Part shown: positions 33,657 through 42,706 of the stretch, one piece after another
How the letters are laid out: every line of letters starts with the position of its first letter
Position numbering within the stretch: position 1 is the stretch's first letter
Assembly (NCBI RefSeq): GCF_020991375.1
Contig: NZ_JAJLQZ010000020.1
Location: 29,608 to 93,607 of the forward strand
Direction of reading: 5' to 3'
DNA from: Glycomyces amatae
Lineage (GTDB): Bacteria; Actinomycetota; Actinomycetes; Mycobacteriales; Micromonosporaceae
DNA length: 64,000 bases
The notes under the pieces: model-generated
Told to the model about the DNA's origin: nothing
The model's database searches: none
What the model saw: only the letters and a program-made list of their open reading frames with translations
Position numbers and translations under genes: made by a program

Positions 33657-33719
33657 GCTCACCGCTCACCGCTCACCGCTCACCGCTCACCGCTCACCGC
33701 TCACCGCTCACCGCTCACC
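33657..33719 (+). repeat. Heptanucleotide tandem repeat (GCTCACC x9)
   Basis: Nine perfect GCTCACC units. The rmuC stop codon lies inside unit 7 (33701-33703); the other units are 3' of the gene. Because the protein stops after fewer than three units, gain or loss of the distal units would not change RmuC. Confidence 0.95.
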
Positions 33720-34843
33720 GCGTCCGAGTCCCACGTCGGCCTCCTCGCCGGGGTCACCACCGGCGCCGGCGACTCGGGCGCCTCGCCCGCGACCTCCAGC
33801 TCGCTGAACCGCCGCGCCGTCACCAGCAGCCGCGACTCCACGCTCGCCACCGCCGCGTTGTACGAGCCCACCGCCGCCTCCAGCGACGAGCCCAGCCGCG
33901 AGAAGTGCCCCGCCACCGACCCCAGCCGCTCGTGCAGCTCCCGGCCCAGCCGGTGCACCTCCTTGGCGTGCACCGCCAGCGCCTCCTGCCGCCACGTGTG
34001 CGCCACCGTCCGCAGCAGCGCCATCAGCGTCGCCGGGGAGGCGATCACCACCCCGCGCCCGAACGCGTCCTCCAGCAGCGCCGGGTCCCCCCGCAGCGCC
34101 GCGTCCAGGAACGCGTCCGCCGGCACGAACAGCACCACCATCTCCGGCGTGTCCTCGAACGCCCGCCAGTACTCCTTGCCCGCCAGCGACTCCATGTGCC
34201 GCCGCAGGTGCTTCCCGTGCGTCTTCAGCAGCTCGTCGCGCAGCCCCTCGTCCTCCGACTCCAGCGCCTGGAGGTAGGCCTGGAGCGGCGCCTTCGCGTC
34301 CACCACGAGCTGGCGCCCGCCCGACAGCCGCACCACCAGGTCGGGCCGCACGCCGCGACCGTCCACCAGCCCGGACTGCTGCTCGGAGAAGTCGCAGTGC
34401 TCGACCATCCCCGCGACCTCCACGATCCGCCGCAGCTGCACCTCGCCCCACTGGCCCCGCACCTGCGGCGACCGCAGCGCCCCCAGCAGCCGCCCGGTCT
34501 GCTCCCGCAGGTCCTCCGAGATGTCCGCGACCCCCGAGAGCTGGATCCGCAGCTGCGCGTACGCGTCGACCCGCGCCTTCTCCACGTCGCCCAGGCGGCT
34601 CTCGTAGCGCGACAGGGTCTCCGCGATCGGCGCGAGCACCTGGCCCACCGCCTGGCGCGAGTGGTCGGTCGCCTCGTACGCGACGTTCTTCAACGTCGAC
34701 TCCAGCCGCCGCTCGTTGTCCGCCGCGGCCTCCAGCCGCGCCGTCGCCGCCGCCAGCTCCGCCGACTGCCGCGACCGCCCCGCGTACCAGCCGCCGACAC
34801 CGCCCGCCGCGAGGCACACCACCGCCAATAGGACCCACGTCAT
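33701..34843 (-). CDS. rmuC: DNA recombination protein RmuC
   Basis: A 380-residue RmuC. An N-terminal membrane helix (VLLAVVCLAAGGVGGWYAG) is followed by a coiled coil (about 25-125) and the nuclease-like core: GQWGEVQLRRIVEVAGM, DLVVRLSGGRQLVVDAKAPL (putative catalytic D-x-K), EMVVLFVPADAFLDAAL and VVIASPATLMALLRTVA. RmuC proteins limit inversions at short inverted repeats. TACACT lies 7 nt before the ATG. The C-terminal five residues are encoded within the heptamer tandem repeat. Confidence 0.93.
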   Translation of the reverse strand: MTWVLLAVVCLAAGGVGGWYAGRSRQSAELAAATARLEAAADNERRLESTLKNVAYEATDHSRQAVGQVLAPIAETLSRYESRLGDVEKARVDAYAQLRIQLSGVADISEDLREQTGRLLGALRSPQVRGQWGEVQLRRIVEVAGMVEHCDFSEQQSGLVDGRGVRPDLVVRLSGGRQLVVDAKAPLQAYLQALESEDEGLRDELLKTHGKHLRRHMESLAGKEYWRAFEDTPEMVVLFVPADAFLDAALRGDPALLEDAFGRGVVIASPATLMALLRTVAHTWRQEALAVHAKEVHRLGRELHERLGSVAGHFSRLGSSLEAAVGSYNAAVASVESRLLVTARRFSELEVAGEAPESPAPVVTPARRPTWDSDAVSGER

Positions 34844-34884
34844 AGGGGCCAGTGTAGGCGCGCGGCCGCGGGTAGGCTCGGTAC

Positions 34885-35640
34885 ATGTTGCTGTGGTTGA
34901 CCTTGCTGGTGGTCGCGATCGCGGTCATCGCCTTCGTGGTCCAGTCCAACAAGAAGCGCGCCCAGGCCGAGCTCGCCGACGCCGAGGCCGAGGCCCGGCG
35001 CCTGTACGAGCGCCTCGGCGGCCAGACCATGAACCTCACCGCGCCGGGGGACGACCTCCCCGCCGGGCAGGCCCTCGCCGACGCGGGGGAGCGCTACACC
35101 GCCTCCGGCTCCCAGCTCGAACAGGCCCGCACGATCCACCAGTACCGGCTCGCCGCCGAGACCGCGATCGAGGGCCTCCACTACGTGCGCGCCGCCAGGA
35201 CCGCCATGGGCATGGACCCCGGCCCCGAGATCCCGGTCCTCCGCGGCAAGCGCAGCACCGGCGCGCTCACCGAGCCGGTCAGCGCCGAGGTCGAGGGCCG
35301 CACCTACACCGGCTCGCCCGACCCCAGCGACCAGAACCGCCACTACTACCCGGGCGGCAATGTGGACGGTCGGCCGGTCCCGGCCGGCTGGTACAACACG
35401 CCGTGGTGGCAGCCCGCCCTCGCGGGCGCCGCGGGCGCGTTCGTCGGCCTGATGATCTTCGACGCGATGCTCGCCCCCGCCTACGCGATGGGCGCCGTCG
35501 AAGGCGGCGACTACAGCGGCGGCGACGCGGGCGCGGACGGCGGCGACAGCGGTGACGGCGGCGGCGACTACGGCGGGGACGCCGGCGGCGACTACGGCGG
35601 CGGTGACTTCGGGGGCGGCGACTTCGGCGGCTTCGAGTAG
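34885..35640 (+). CDS. Membrane protein with Gly/Asp-rich C-terminal tail
   Basis: A 251-residue protein. An N-terminal helix (MLLWLTLLVVAIAVIAFVV) and a coiled segment (AQAELADAEAEARRLYERLG) precede a conserved-looking soluble part (RYTASGSQLEQARTIHQYRL, ALHYVRAARTAMGMD type), a second helix (PALAGAAGAFVGLMIFDAML) and a tail of repeated GGDYGGDAGGD/GGGDFGGGD units ending GGFE. Similar proteins occur in other actinomycetes without a known role. TAGGCT lies 6 nt before the ATG. It is divergent from rmuC with 41 nt between starts. Confidence 0.75.
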   Translation: MLLWLTLLVVAIAVIAFVVQSNKKRAQAELADAEAEARRLYERLGGQTMNLTAPGDDLPAGQALADAGERYTASGSQLEQARTIHQYRLAAETAIEGLHYVRAARTAMGMDPGPEIPVLRGKRSTGALTEPVSAEVEGRTYTGSPDPSDQNRHYYPGGNVDGRPVPAGWYNTPWWQPALAGAAGAFVGLMIFDAMLAPAYAMGAVEGGDYSGGDAGADGGDSGDGGGDYGGDAGGDYGGGDFGGGDFGGFE

Positions 35641-35666
35641 CCCCGCCTCCGGCACGAAGGCCTTCG

Positions 35667-35696
35667 GGCCCTGACGCATCGCGTCAGGGCCTTTTT
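35667..35696 (+). terminator. Intrinsic terminator with T-run
   Basis: GGCCCTGACGC (35667-35677), loop ATC, GCGTCAGGGCC (35681-35691), then TTTTT. The most canonical intrinsic terminator in the window, 27 nt after the Gly-rich membrane protein gene. Confidence 0.9.
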
Positions 35697-35939
35697 GCCG
35701 CCTCCGGCGGGGCCCGCGCGCCGGACGGGGCGCACGGCGGCTCGTGGGGCCGCATTGATTACGGGGCAAAGCATTCTGAATGCAACTGTTGCCGCGCTTC
35801 AGGGCGTATCGATGTCGGGGACACCAAAGTGGCGTTACCCCTGCGAACATGTCCATAGTCACCAAATTCCTTTCTTTCGGAGACCACCCCCCGGTCCCGC
35901 GGCAGGCACTGCGGGGCCACCCCCCAACAAGGAGAGTTC
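35697..35939 (+). promoter_or_regulatory. Leader/promoter region of the first subtilase gene
   Basis: A 243-nt AT-richer region before the GTG at 35940. No certain -35/-10 pair was found. Its last 40 nt (CCACCCCCCAACAAGGAGAG and the GTG) resemble the leader just before the second subtilase gene (CCCCCCAACAGAACAGGAG), so the gene duplication included the ribosome binding region. AAGGAG lies 8 nt before the start. Confidence 0.4.
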
Positions 35940-38654
35940 GTGACAGTTGCACAGCGGCGCTCGCGCCGCCTCCTCGCCGCCGCCTTCGCGGGCGCGCTGG
36001 TACCGGCGGCGCTCGCCACCGGCGCCTCGGCACAGACACCCGACACCGAGATCCAGGCCCTCATCGAGGACAAGGTCGACCCCGCCCTGCTCGGCGCGAT
36101 CGACGGCAAGGGCGAGGCGGAGCTGTGGCTCCTGTTCGCCGGAGCCCCCGACTACAGCGCGGCGCTCGCCGCCGACACCAAGGCCGAGCAGGGCACCGCC
36201 GCCGTGGAGGCCGCCAAGGCCTTCGCCGAGGCCTCGCAGTCCGAGGTCGCCGCCGCCCTCGACGACTCCGGGATCGCCTACGAGTCCTTCTGGGGCGCTT
36301 CGGCGATCAGGGTCGAAGGCGGCGACGACCTGGTCGCCGACCTGGTCGCCTTCGACGAGGTCGAGGCGATCCTGCCCGCCCCCCAGGTGGAGCGGATCGA
36401 GCCGATCACCCCCGGCGGCAAGGGCGGCGACGACTTCCAGACCTGGGACGCCGTGCAGACCGCGGCCGTCCAGTGGGGCGTCGAGGACGTGGGCGCGCCC
36501 GACGTCTGGGCCGAGGGCTTCACCGGCGAGGGCATCGTCGTCGCCTCCATCGACACCGGCGTCGACTACGACCACCCGGCCCTCGTGGACCGCTACCGCG
36601 GCAACAACGGCGACGGCACCTTCACCCACGACTACAACTTCTACGACGTGGCCGACGCCTGCGAGGGCGACGCGCCCTGCGACGCCGACGGCCACGGCAC
36701 CCACACCATGGGCACCATGGTCGGCGCCGACGGCATCGGCGTCGCCCCCGACGCGGAGTGGATCGCCGTCAACGGCTGCTGCCCCGACGAGGAGACGCTG
36801 CTGCGGGCGGGGGAGTGGATCGCCGCCCCCACCGACGCCGAGGGCCGCGGCGCCGACCCGCTCAAGGCCCCGCACGTGGTCAACAACTCCTGGGGCGGTT
36901 ACGGGTACGACCCGTTCTACGCCCAGGTCGTGGACCTCTGGCACGCCGCGGGCATCATCCCGGTCTTCGCGGCCGGCAACAGCGGCTACTCCTGCCTCAC
37001 CATGGGCAGCCCCGGCATCTACGAGAACGTGATCGCCGTCGGCGCCTACGACGAGGACGGGAAGATCGCCGACTTCTCCTCGCGCGGCCACGGCTGGGAG
37101 GGCACGCTGAAGCCGGACCTGTCCGCGCCCGGCGTGGACGTCTACTCGTCCCTCCCGGGCGGTGAGTACGGCACCGCCGACGGCACCTCCATGGCCGCCC
37201 CGCACGTGGCCGGCTCGATCGCGCTGCTGCTGTCGGCCTCGCCGACGCTCGAAGGCGACTACGAGGCCGTCTACGAGACCCTGACGGACACGGCCGCCGA
37301 CGTCGCCGACGACCAGTGCGGCGGCGACGAGGAGGCCAACAACGTCTACGGGCACGGCAGGATCGACGTCGAGGACGCCGTGGACGAGGCCCCGGCCGGG
37401 AGGTTCGGCTCCCTCTCGGGCGCCGTGACCGACCAGGACGGCGAGCCCGTCGCCGGCGTCCGGCTCGTCTTCGAGGGCGGCGTGGTCCGCGAGGCCGTCA
37501 CCGGCGCCGACGGCGCCTACGCCTTCGAACGCGTCCCCGCCGGGCGCTACCACGTCACCGTCTCGAAGTTCCTCTACGAGACCGCGACCGGCTCGGTCCG
37601 CGTCGGCCGCGGCGGCGAGGCGGTCTTCGACGCCGAGCTCACCAGGCTGGAGACGCGGATCGTCGAGGGCGCCGTCGTGGACGGCTCCGGGCACGGCTGG
37701 CCCCTCGACGCGAGCGTCGAGACCGCCGGAGGCGAGGCCGCGGCCGCGACCGACCCGTTCACCGGGGCGTTCAGCCTCGAGATCCCCGCCGACGGCGACT
37801 GGCCGCTGACGGTCCGGGCCGACTACCCCGGCTACGAGCGGCTCACCGTGGACCCCGCCGACGCGGCCCTGATCGAGGTCCCGATCAGCGCGGCCTGCCT
37901 GGCCCCCGGCTACGGCTCCGACGTGCTCGACGAGCGCTTCGAGTCGCTGGAGGTCCCCGCGGGCTGGGAGGTGGTCGACCGGGGCACCGGCGACCCGTGG
38001 CTGTTCGACGACCCGTACCTGTACGGCAACACCACGCCCGGCTCGGGCGGGTTCGCGCAGGCGAACGCCGACGCGCCCGGCCCCGGGCTCGAGACGGACA
38101 CGGACATGATCACCGCGCCGTTCGACCTGTCCGCCGCCGAGGACCCGACCCTGGGATTCGCGAGCTTCTTCGTGGACGATGGGATCGGCGGCGAGGCCGA
38201 CGTGTCGGTCTCGGTCGACGGGGGCGCGACCTGGGAGCAGGTCTGGCACACCGACGCGGACCTGCTCGACACCGTGGAGGCGGTGGACCTGTCGGCCTGG
38301 GCCGACCAGACCGCCGTCCAGCTCAAGTTCCACTACACCGACCACGGCCAGTGGGCCTGGTTCTGGCAGGTCGACAACGTCCGCATCGGCTGCGGTGAGC
38401 TCGCGGGCGGCCTGGTGCGCGGCACCGTCGCCGACGCGGTCACCGGCGACCCGGTCGCCGGCGCGGTCGTCACCGACCCCGCCACCGGGAGCACCGCCGT
38501 GAGCGGCGCCGACGGCGAGTACGTCCTCTTCACCGACGCGGGGGCGACCACCCTCGAAGCGTCGCTGGAGGGCTGGTCGACCGGCACCGCCGCCGCCGAG
38601 GTCGAGCTCGACGCCGTGGTCGGCGCCGACTTCGCGCTGGAGGCCGAGGCGTAG
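35940..38654 (+). CDS. Secreted S8-family (subtilisin-like) serine protease with C-terminal accessory domains
   Basis: A 904-residue secreted protease. A signal peptide (basic RRSRR, then LLAAAFAGALVPAALATGA; cleavage near ASA/Q32) and a propeptide to about residue 165 precede the catalytic domain with D205 (ASIDTGVDYDHPAL), H252 (DGHGTHTMG), oxyanion N347 (AAGNSG) and S417 (GTSMAAPHVAG). Then come carboxypeptidase-regulatory-like beta domains (about 490-650), a jelly-roll module (about 655-800, with MITAPFDLSAAEDPTL and WQVDNVRIGC) and a last regulatory-like domain. Layout resembles bacillopeptidase-F-type enzymes. It is a close paralogue of the next gene. Confidence 0.9.
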   Translation: MTVAQRRSRRLLAAAFAGALVPAALATGASAQTPDTEIQALIEDKVDPALLGAIDGKGEAELWLLFAGAPDYSAALAADTKAEQGTAAVEAAKAFAEASQSEVAAALDDSGIAYESFWGASAIRVEGGDDLVADLVAFDEVEAILPAPQVERIEPITPGGKGGDDFQTWDAVQTAAVQWGVEDVGAPDVWAEGFTGEGIVVASIDTGVDYDHPALVDRYRGNNGDGTFTHDYNFYDVADACEGDAPCDADGHGTHTMGTMVGADGIGVAPDAEWIAVNGCCPDEETLLRAGEWIAAPTDAEGRGADPLKAPHVVNNSWGGYGYDPFYAQVVDLWHAAGIIPVFAAGNSGYSCLTMGSPGIYENVIAVGAYDEDGKIADFSSRGHGWEGTLKPDLSAPGVDVYSSLPGGEYGTADGTSMAAPHVAGSIALLLSASPTLEGDYEAVYETLTDTAADVADDQCGGDEEANNVYGHGRIDVEDAVDEAPAGRFGSLSGAVTDQDGEPVAGVRLVFEGGVVREAVTGADGAYAFERVPAGRYHVTVSKFLYETATGSVRVGRGGEAVFDAELTRLETRIVEGAVVDGSGHGWPLDASVETAGGEAAAATDPFTGAFSLEIPADGDWPLTVRADYPGYERLTVDPADAALIEVPISAACLAPGYGSDVLDERFESLEVPAGWEVVDRGTGDPWLFDDPYLYGNTTPGSGGFAQANADAPGPGLETDTDMITAPFDLSAAEDPTLGFASFFVDDGIGGEADVSVSVDGGATWEQVWHTDADLLDTVEAVDLSAWADQTAVQLKFHYTDHGQWAWFWQVDNVRIGCGELAGGLVRGTVADAVTGDPVAGAVVTDPATGSTAVSGADGEYVLFTDAGATTLEASLEGWSTGTAAAEVELDAVVGADFALEAEA

Positions 38655-38667
38655 CACCAGGATGGGA

Positions 38668-38699
38668 CGAGGGCCCCGGCGCGACCGCCGGGGCCCTCG
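38668..38699 (+). terminator. Terminator after first subtilase
   Basis: CGAGGGCCCCGGCG (38668-38681), loop CGAC, CGCCGGGGCCCTCG (38686-38699): a perfect 14-bp stem 14 nt after the stop. Confidence 0.85.
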
Positions 38700-38936
38700 C
38701 TCTCGGTCCCGCATGGAACCCGGAGCGTCACCTCCGCGGCGGCGGGCGATCACCGTCCCGACGGGAGTCGCGAGGGCCGTTCGGGGCCGCGGGCGGCGGC
38801 TTCGAAGAGCCCGTCGATCGAGGTATTCCCTTCTGGGGCACAAGGTGCGAGCGGCCATCAATCACCGCAATGGCGCTTTAGGCGGTGCTGCAACCCTGGG
38901 GTCATATCGCATCACGCCCTACGGGAAACCTTCCTT

Positions 38937-38952
38937 AGTGATCTTGGTCACA
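38937..38952. promoter_or_regulatory. CRP-like palindrome upstream of second subtilase
   Basis: AGTGATCTTGGTCACA matches the CRP-family pattern TGTGA-N6-TCACA at 9 of 10 conserved positions. It lies about 350 nt before the second subtilase gene, in a 600-nt gap (38700-39302) that otherwise shows only AT-richer promoter-like sequence and no gene. Confidence 0.4.
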
Positions 38953-39302
38953 TTGAAAACGCGCACGCGCTGTTTCGTTCTGGTTCACGCACCGTTACGA
39001 ACGCGCGGGCGGAGTCGTTCGGAGCGCACCGGGACGGGAATCGTCCGAGTTCAGGGCAACTGTCGGCTCCGCCCGACCCGCCCGGCACGCGCGTTTCATT
39101 CGCTTCGGGTCGCATGTCCGCCGTCCCATGATCCGCACCGGTACGGCCGAAGTGTGCAAAGTGGGGTCTTGTGCGTTCCTTTGCGGACTGGCACCGTGTT
39201 CTCCGTGCTTCCCTCACATCCGGAGGGGCGCCGCACGACAACCACGCCCGCTTCGGCACCGGGAACCCCGTCCCGAAGCCCCCCAACAGAACAGGAGCCG
39301 TC

Positions 39303-42300
39303 GTGATCAAGTTGCAACGACGCGTGGCCCAGGCCCTCGCGGCCTCGGCGGCAGGACTGCTGGTGTCCGCCCTACCGGGCACCGCCGTCTTCGCCGAACC
39401 CGCGACCGACGCCCTCGTCGACGAGAAGGCCGCCCCCGGCCTGCTCGCCGCGATCGAAGCCGAAGGCGAGGCCGAACTCTGGGTGCGCTTCGAAGGCGCC
39501 CCCGACTACGACCCCGCCTTCGCCGCCGACACCAAGACCGAGAAGGGCGCCCAGGCCGTCGCCGCCGCCCAGGACTTCGCGGCCACCTCGCAGCAGGACG
39601 TGATCGACCTCCTCGACGAGGAGGGCGCCGCCTACGAGTCCTACTGGGGCTCCAACACCGTCAAGGTCACCGGCGACGAGGACCTCCTCGCCGAACTCGT
39701 CCGCCTCGACACCGTCGCCGGCGTCGTCCAGGCCCCCGAGTACGAGCTCATCGAACCCGTCGAGCCCCTCGTCGCCGACCCCGGACCCGACGCCGTCGAA
39801 TGGGGCCTCGACAACATCCACGCCTCGGACGTGTGGGACATGGGCTACGACGGCACCGGGATCGTCGTCGCCTCCATCGACACCGGCGTCGACTACGACC
39901 ACCCCGCCCTGGTGAACCAGTACCGCGGCAACAACGGCGACGGCACCTTCACCCACGACTACAACTTCTACGACGTCGCGGACGCCTGCTCCGGCGACGC
40001 CCCCTGCGACACCGACGGCCACGGCACCCACACCATGGGCACCATGGTCGGCGACGACGGCGGCGACAACCAGATCGGCGTTGCCCCCGGCGCCGAGTGG
40101 ATCGCCGTCAACGGCTGCTGCCCCAGCGCCGAGGCCCTCATCGAGTCCGGCCAGTGGATCGCCGCCCCGACCAAGGCCGACGGCACCTCGCCCGACCCGT
40201 CCAAGGCACCCGACGTCGTCAACAACTCCTGGGGCACCACCGCCTCCGTCGACGACCCGTTCTACGAGGACATCGTGGCCCTGTGGCACGCCGCCGGGAT
40301 CATCCCCGTGATGTCCCTGGGCAACAACGGCGAGGAGGGCTGCGAATCCGCCGGTTCGCCCGGCCTGTACCCGAACGTCATCGGCGTCGGCGCCCACGAC
40401 GTCGACAACGAGATCGGCTACTTCTCCGCCCGCGGCCCCGGCCGCGACGGCCAGGTCAAACCCGACCTCTCCGCCCCCGGCGTCACCGTCCGCTCCTCGC
40501 TCCCGGGCACCGGCTACGGCACCGGCAGCGGCACCTCCATGGCCGCGCCGCACGTCGCCGGCACCGTCGCGCTCATGCTCTCGGCCGCACCGGCGCTCGA
40601 CGGCGACTACGACGCGGTCTACGAGGCCCTCACCAGCACCGCCGTCGCCACCGACGACGACCAGTGCGGCGGCACCGCCGAACTGAACAACGTCTGGGGC
40701 CACGGCCGACTCGACGCGCTCGAAGCGGTCCTGGCCTCGCCCATCGGCGCTACCGGCGCCCTCTCCGGCACCATCGTGGACGACGCCGGCGAACCCGTCG
40801 AAGGCGCGAAGCTGACCTTCACCGGCGAGTTCACCCGCACCGCCGCCACCGGCGCCGACGGCGCCTTCGCGGTGCCGGTGCTCCCCGTCGGCGAGTACGC
40901 CGTGACGGGCACCAAGTTCGGTTACGCCGACCTGACCGGCTCGGTCAGCGTCACCGAAGGCGAGACGGCCGTGTTCGACGGCGTCATGACCGCCGTCGAG
41001 TCCACCACCGTCACCGGCACTGTCGTGGACGGCTCCGGGCACGGCTGGCCGCTCCCGGCCACCGTCGCCACCGCCGGCGGCGAAGCGTCCACCACGACCG
41101 ACCCGCTCACCGGCGAGTTCGCCCTCACCCTCCCCGTGGGCGAGTGGGAGCTGGTCGTCGACGCCGACTACCCCGGCTACCAGGAGGTCACCGTCGGCGT
41201 TGTCTCCGCCGCCGACCTCGAGATCGAGGTCCCGATCGCCGAGGGCTGCGTCGCCCCCGGCTACGGCTTCGAACCGCTCGGCTCGATCTTCGAGGGCGGC
41301 ACCGCGCCGGCCGGCTGGACCGTGGTCGACCGCGGCACCATGGGCTGGGAGTTCGACAACCCCGGCGGGCGCAGCAACCTCACCCCGGGCTCGGGCGGGT
41401 TCGCCATCGCCGACTCGGACGAGCAGGGCTCGGGCGGGAACCTCATGGACACCGACCTGATCTCCCCGGTCTTCGACCTGTCCAGCGCCGACACCCCGGT
41501 GCTGTCCTTCGCGACCGACTACTACAAGGGCTCCTACGACACCGTCGCCGAAGTGCTCGTCAGCCCCGACGGCGGCGACACCTGGGAGACCGTCTGGGCC
41601 CCGACTGCCAACGCGCGCAACCAGACCGTCGAGATCGACCTGTCCGAGTGGGCCGACTCGACCGAGGCGCGCCTGAAGTTCCACTACGACGACAACACCA
41701 CCTGGGCCTGGTGGTGGCAGATCGACGACGTGCTGGTCGGCGGCGCCGCCGACTGCGTCCCGGTCGAGGGCGGCCTGGTGCGCGGCACCGTCACCGACCT
41801 CGACACGGGCGCCCCCGTCGCGGGCGCGACGGTCACCCACACCGCCTCCGGGCACGCCGCGGTCACCGACGCCGAAGGCGACTACTGGCTCTTCGCGGCG
41901 GGCTCGGGCCCGTCCGAGTTCTCGGCCGTCGTCCCGGAGTTCGGCTCCACCACCGAATCGGTCGCGATCGTCCCCGACGGCGTCGTCACGGCCGACTTCG
42001 CGGTCGGCTCGCCGAACATCAGCGTCAGCGCCACCACCTTGAACTCCTATGTGCAGCAAGGCGGTTCGTGGACGCAGTACCTGAGCCTCACGAACAACGG
42101 CTCGGGCGACGGCGAGGTCACCCTCGACATCGGCCACGGCGACTTCAGCGTCCTCGGCTTCGAGCGCCCGGACGACACGTCCTGGCTGACGCTGTCGGAC
42201 GACACCGTCCTCGTCCCGGCCGGCGAGACCGTCCGCGTCGCGGTCAAGTCCAGCGCGACCGAGGAGGCCGGCGTCGACCAGCCGGGCACCTACTCGGCCC

Positions 42301-42647
42301 TGCTGACGGTGAACGTGGTCAGCCCGCACCCCTCGCCCACCGTGTCGGTCTCGATGGTGGTCGTCCCGAAGGTCGAGGAGGGCAAGCTCCTCGGCACCGT
42401 CTCGGCCGAGACCTGCGACGGCACCACGGCCGCCCTGGAGGGCGCCCAGGTCCAGATCCGCGTCGACGGCGGCGACACCGAGCACCTGCGGTCCGACGAG
42501 GACGGGGCGTACGAGCTCTGGTTCGCCGAGGACACCTACACGGTGATCGCCTCCAAGGACGGCTACGCGGCCGACTTCGCGACGGTCGACGTGACCGCCG
42601 GGGCCGAGGCGGAACTGAGCTTCACCCTGGAGGAACTCGACTGCTGA
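39303..42647 (+). CDS. Secreted S8-family (subtilisin-like) serine protease, larger paralogue
   Basis: A 1114-residue paralogue of the preceding protease. Signal peptide (LQRRVAQALAASAAGLLVSA, cleavage near FAE), propeptide, then catalytic D193 (ASIDTGVDYDH), H240 (DGHGTHTMG), oxyanion N341 and S412 (GTSMAAPHVAG). Long blocks around D and H are almost identical between the two proteins. The same regulatory-like and jelly-roll modules follow, but this copy adds about 210 residues: a beta-sandwich (SYVQQGGSWTQYLSLTNNGS) and a final domain with CDGTTAALEGAQV. AGGAG lies 6 nt before the GTG at 39303, which excludes the upstream in-frame ATG. Confidence 0.9.
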   Translation: MIKLQRRVAQALAASAAGLLVSALPGTAVFAEPATDALVDEKAAPGLLAAIEAEGEAELWVRFEGAPDYDPAFAADTKTEKGAQAVAAAQDFAATSQQDVIDLLDEEGAAYESYWGSNTVKVTGDEDLLAELVRLDTVAGVVQAPEYELIEPVEPLVADPGPDAVEWGLDNIHASDVWDMGYDGTGIVVASIDTGVDYDHPALVNQYRGNNGDGTFTHDYNFYDVADACSGDAPCDTDGHGTHTMGTMVGDDGGDNQIGVAPGAEWIAVNGCCPSAEALIESGQWIAAPTKADGTSPDPSKAPDVVNNSWGTTASVDDPFYEDIVALWHAAGIIPVMSLGNNGEEGCESAGSPGLYPNVIGVGAHDVDNEIGYFSARGPGRDGQVKPDLSAPGVTVRSSLPGTGYGTGSGTSMAAPHVAGTVALMLSAAPALDGDYDAVYEALTSTAVATDDDQCGGTAELNNVWGHGRLDALEAVLASPIGATGALSGTIVDDAGEPVEGAKLTFTGEFTRTAATGADGAFAVPVLPVGEYAVTGTKFGYADLTGSVSVTEGETAVFDGVMTAVESTTVTGTVVDGSGHGWPLPATVATAGGEASTTTDPLTGEFALTLPVGEWELVVDADYPGYQEVTVGVVSAADLEIEVPIAEGCVAPGYGFEPLGSIFEGGTAPAGWTVVDRGTMGWEFDNPGGRSNLTPGSGGFAIADSDEQGSGGNLMDTDLISPVFDLSSADTPVLSFATDYYKGSYDTVAEVLVSPDGGDTWETVWAPTANARNQTVEIDLSEWADSTEARLKFHYDDNTTWAWWWQIDDVLVGGAADCVPVEGGLVRGTVTDLDTGAPVAGATVTHTASGHAAVTDAEGDYWLFAAGSGPSEFSAVVPEFGSTTESVAIVPDGVVTADFAVGSPNISVSATTLNSYVQQGGSWTQYLSLTNNGSGDGEVTLDIGHGDFSVLGFERPDDTSWLTLSDDTVLVPAGETVRVAVKSSATEEAGVDQPGTYSALLTVNVVSPHPSPTVSVSMVVVPKVEEGKLLGTVSAETCDGTTAALEGAQVQIRVDGGDTEHLRSDEDGAYELWFAEDTYTVIASKDGYAADFATVDVTAGAEAELSFTLEELDC

Positions 42648-42658
42648 CGGCATGAGCG

Positions 42659-42692
42659 AAGGGCCCCCGCCGCGAACGCGGCGGGGGCCCTT
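42659..42692. terminator. Bidirectional hairpin terminator
   Basis: AAGGGCCCCCGCCGC (42659-42673), loop GAAC, GCGGCGGGGGCCCTT (42678-42692): a perfect 15-bp stem with flanking A and T on opposite sides, between the convergent subtilase and dehydratase genes. Confidence 0.9.
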
Positions 42693-42706
42693 TCAGCGCG
42701 CGGAGG

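Noticed and set aside
33657..33719. Phase-variable rmuC through the heptamer array
   Set aside because: The stop occurs before the third unit is finished, so changes in the distal units leave the protein unchanged.
35859..38861. A 1000-codon minus-strand frame opposite the first subtilase
   Set aside because: No domain, highly biased composition, and fully explained as the complement of the protease gene.
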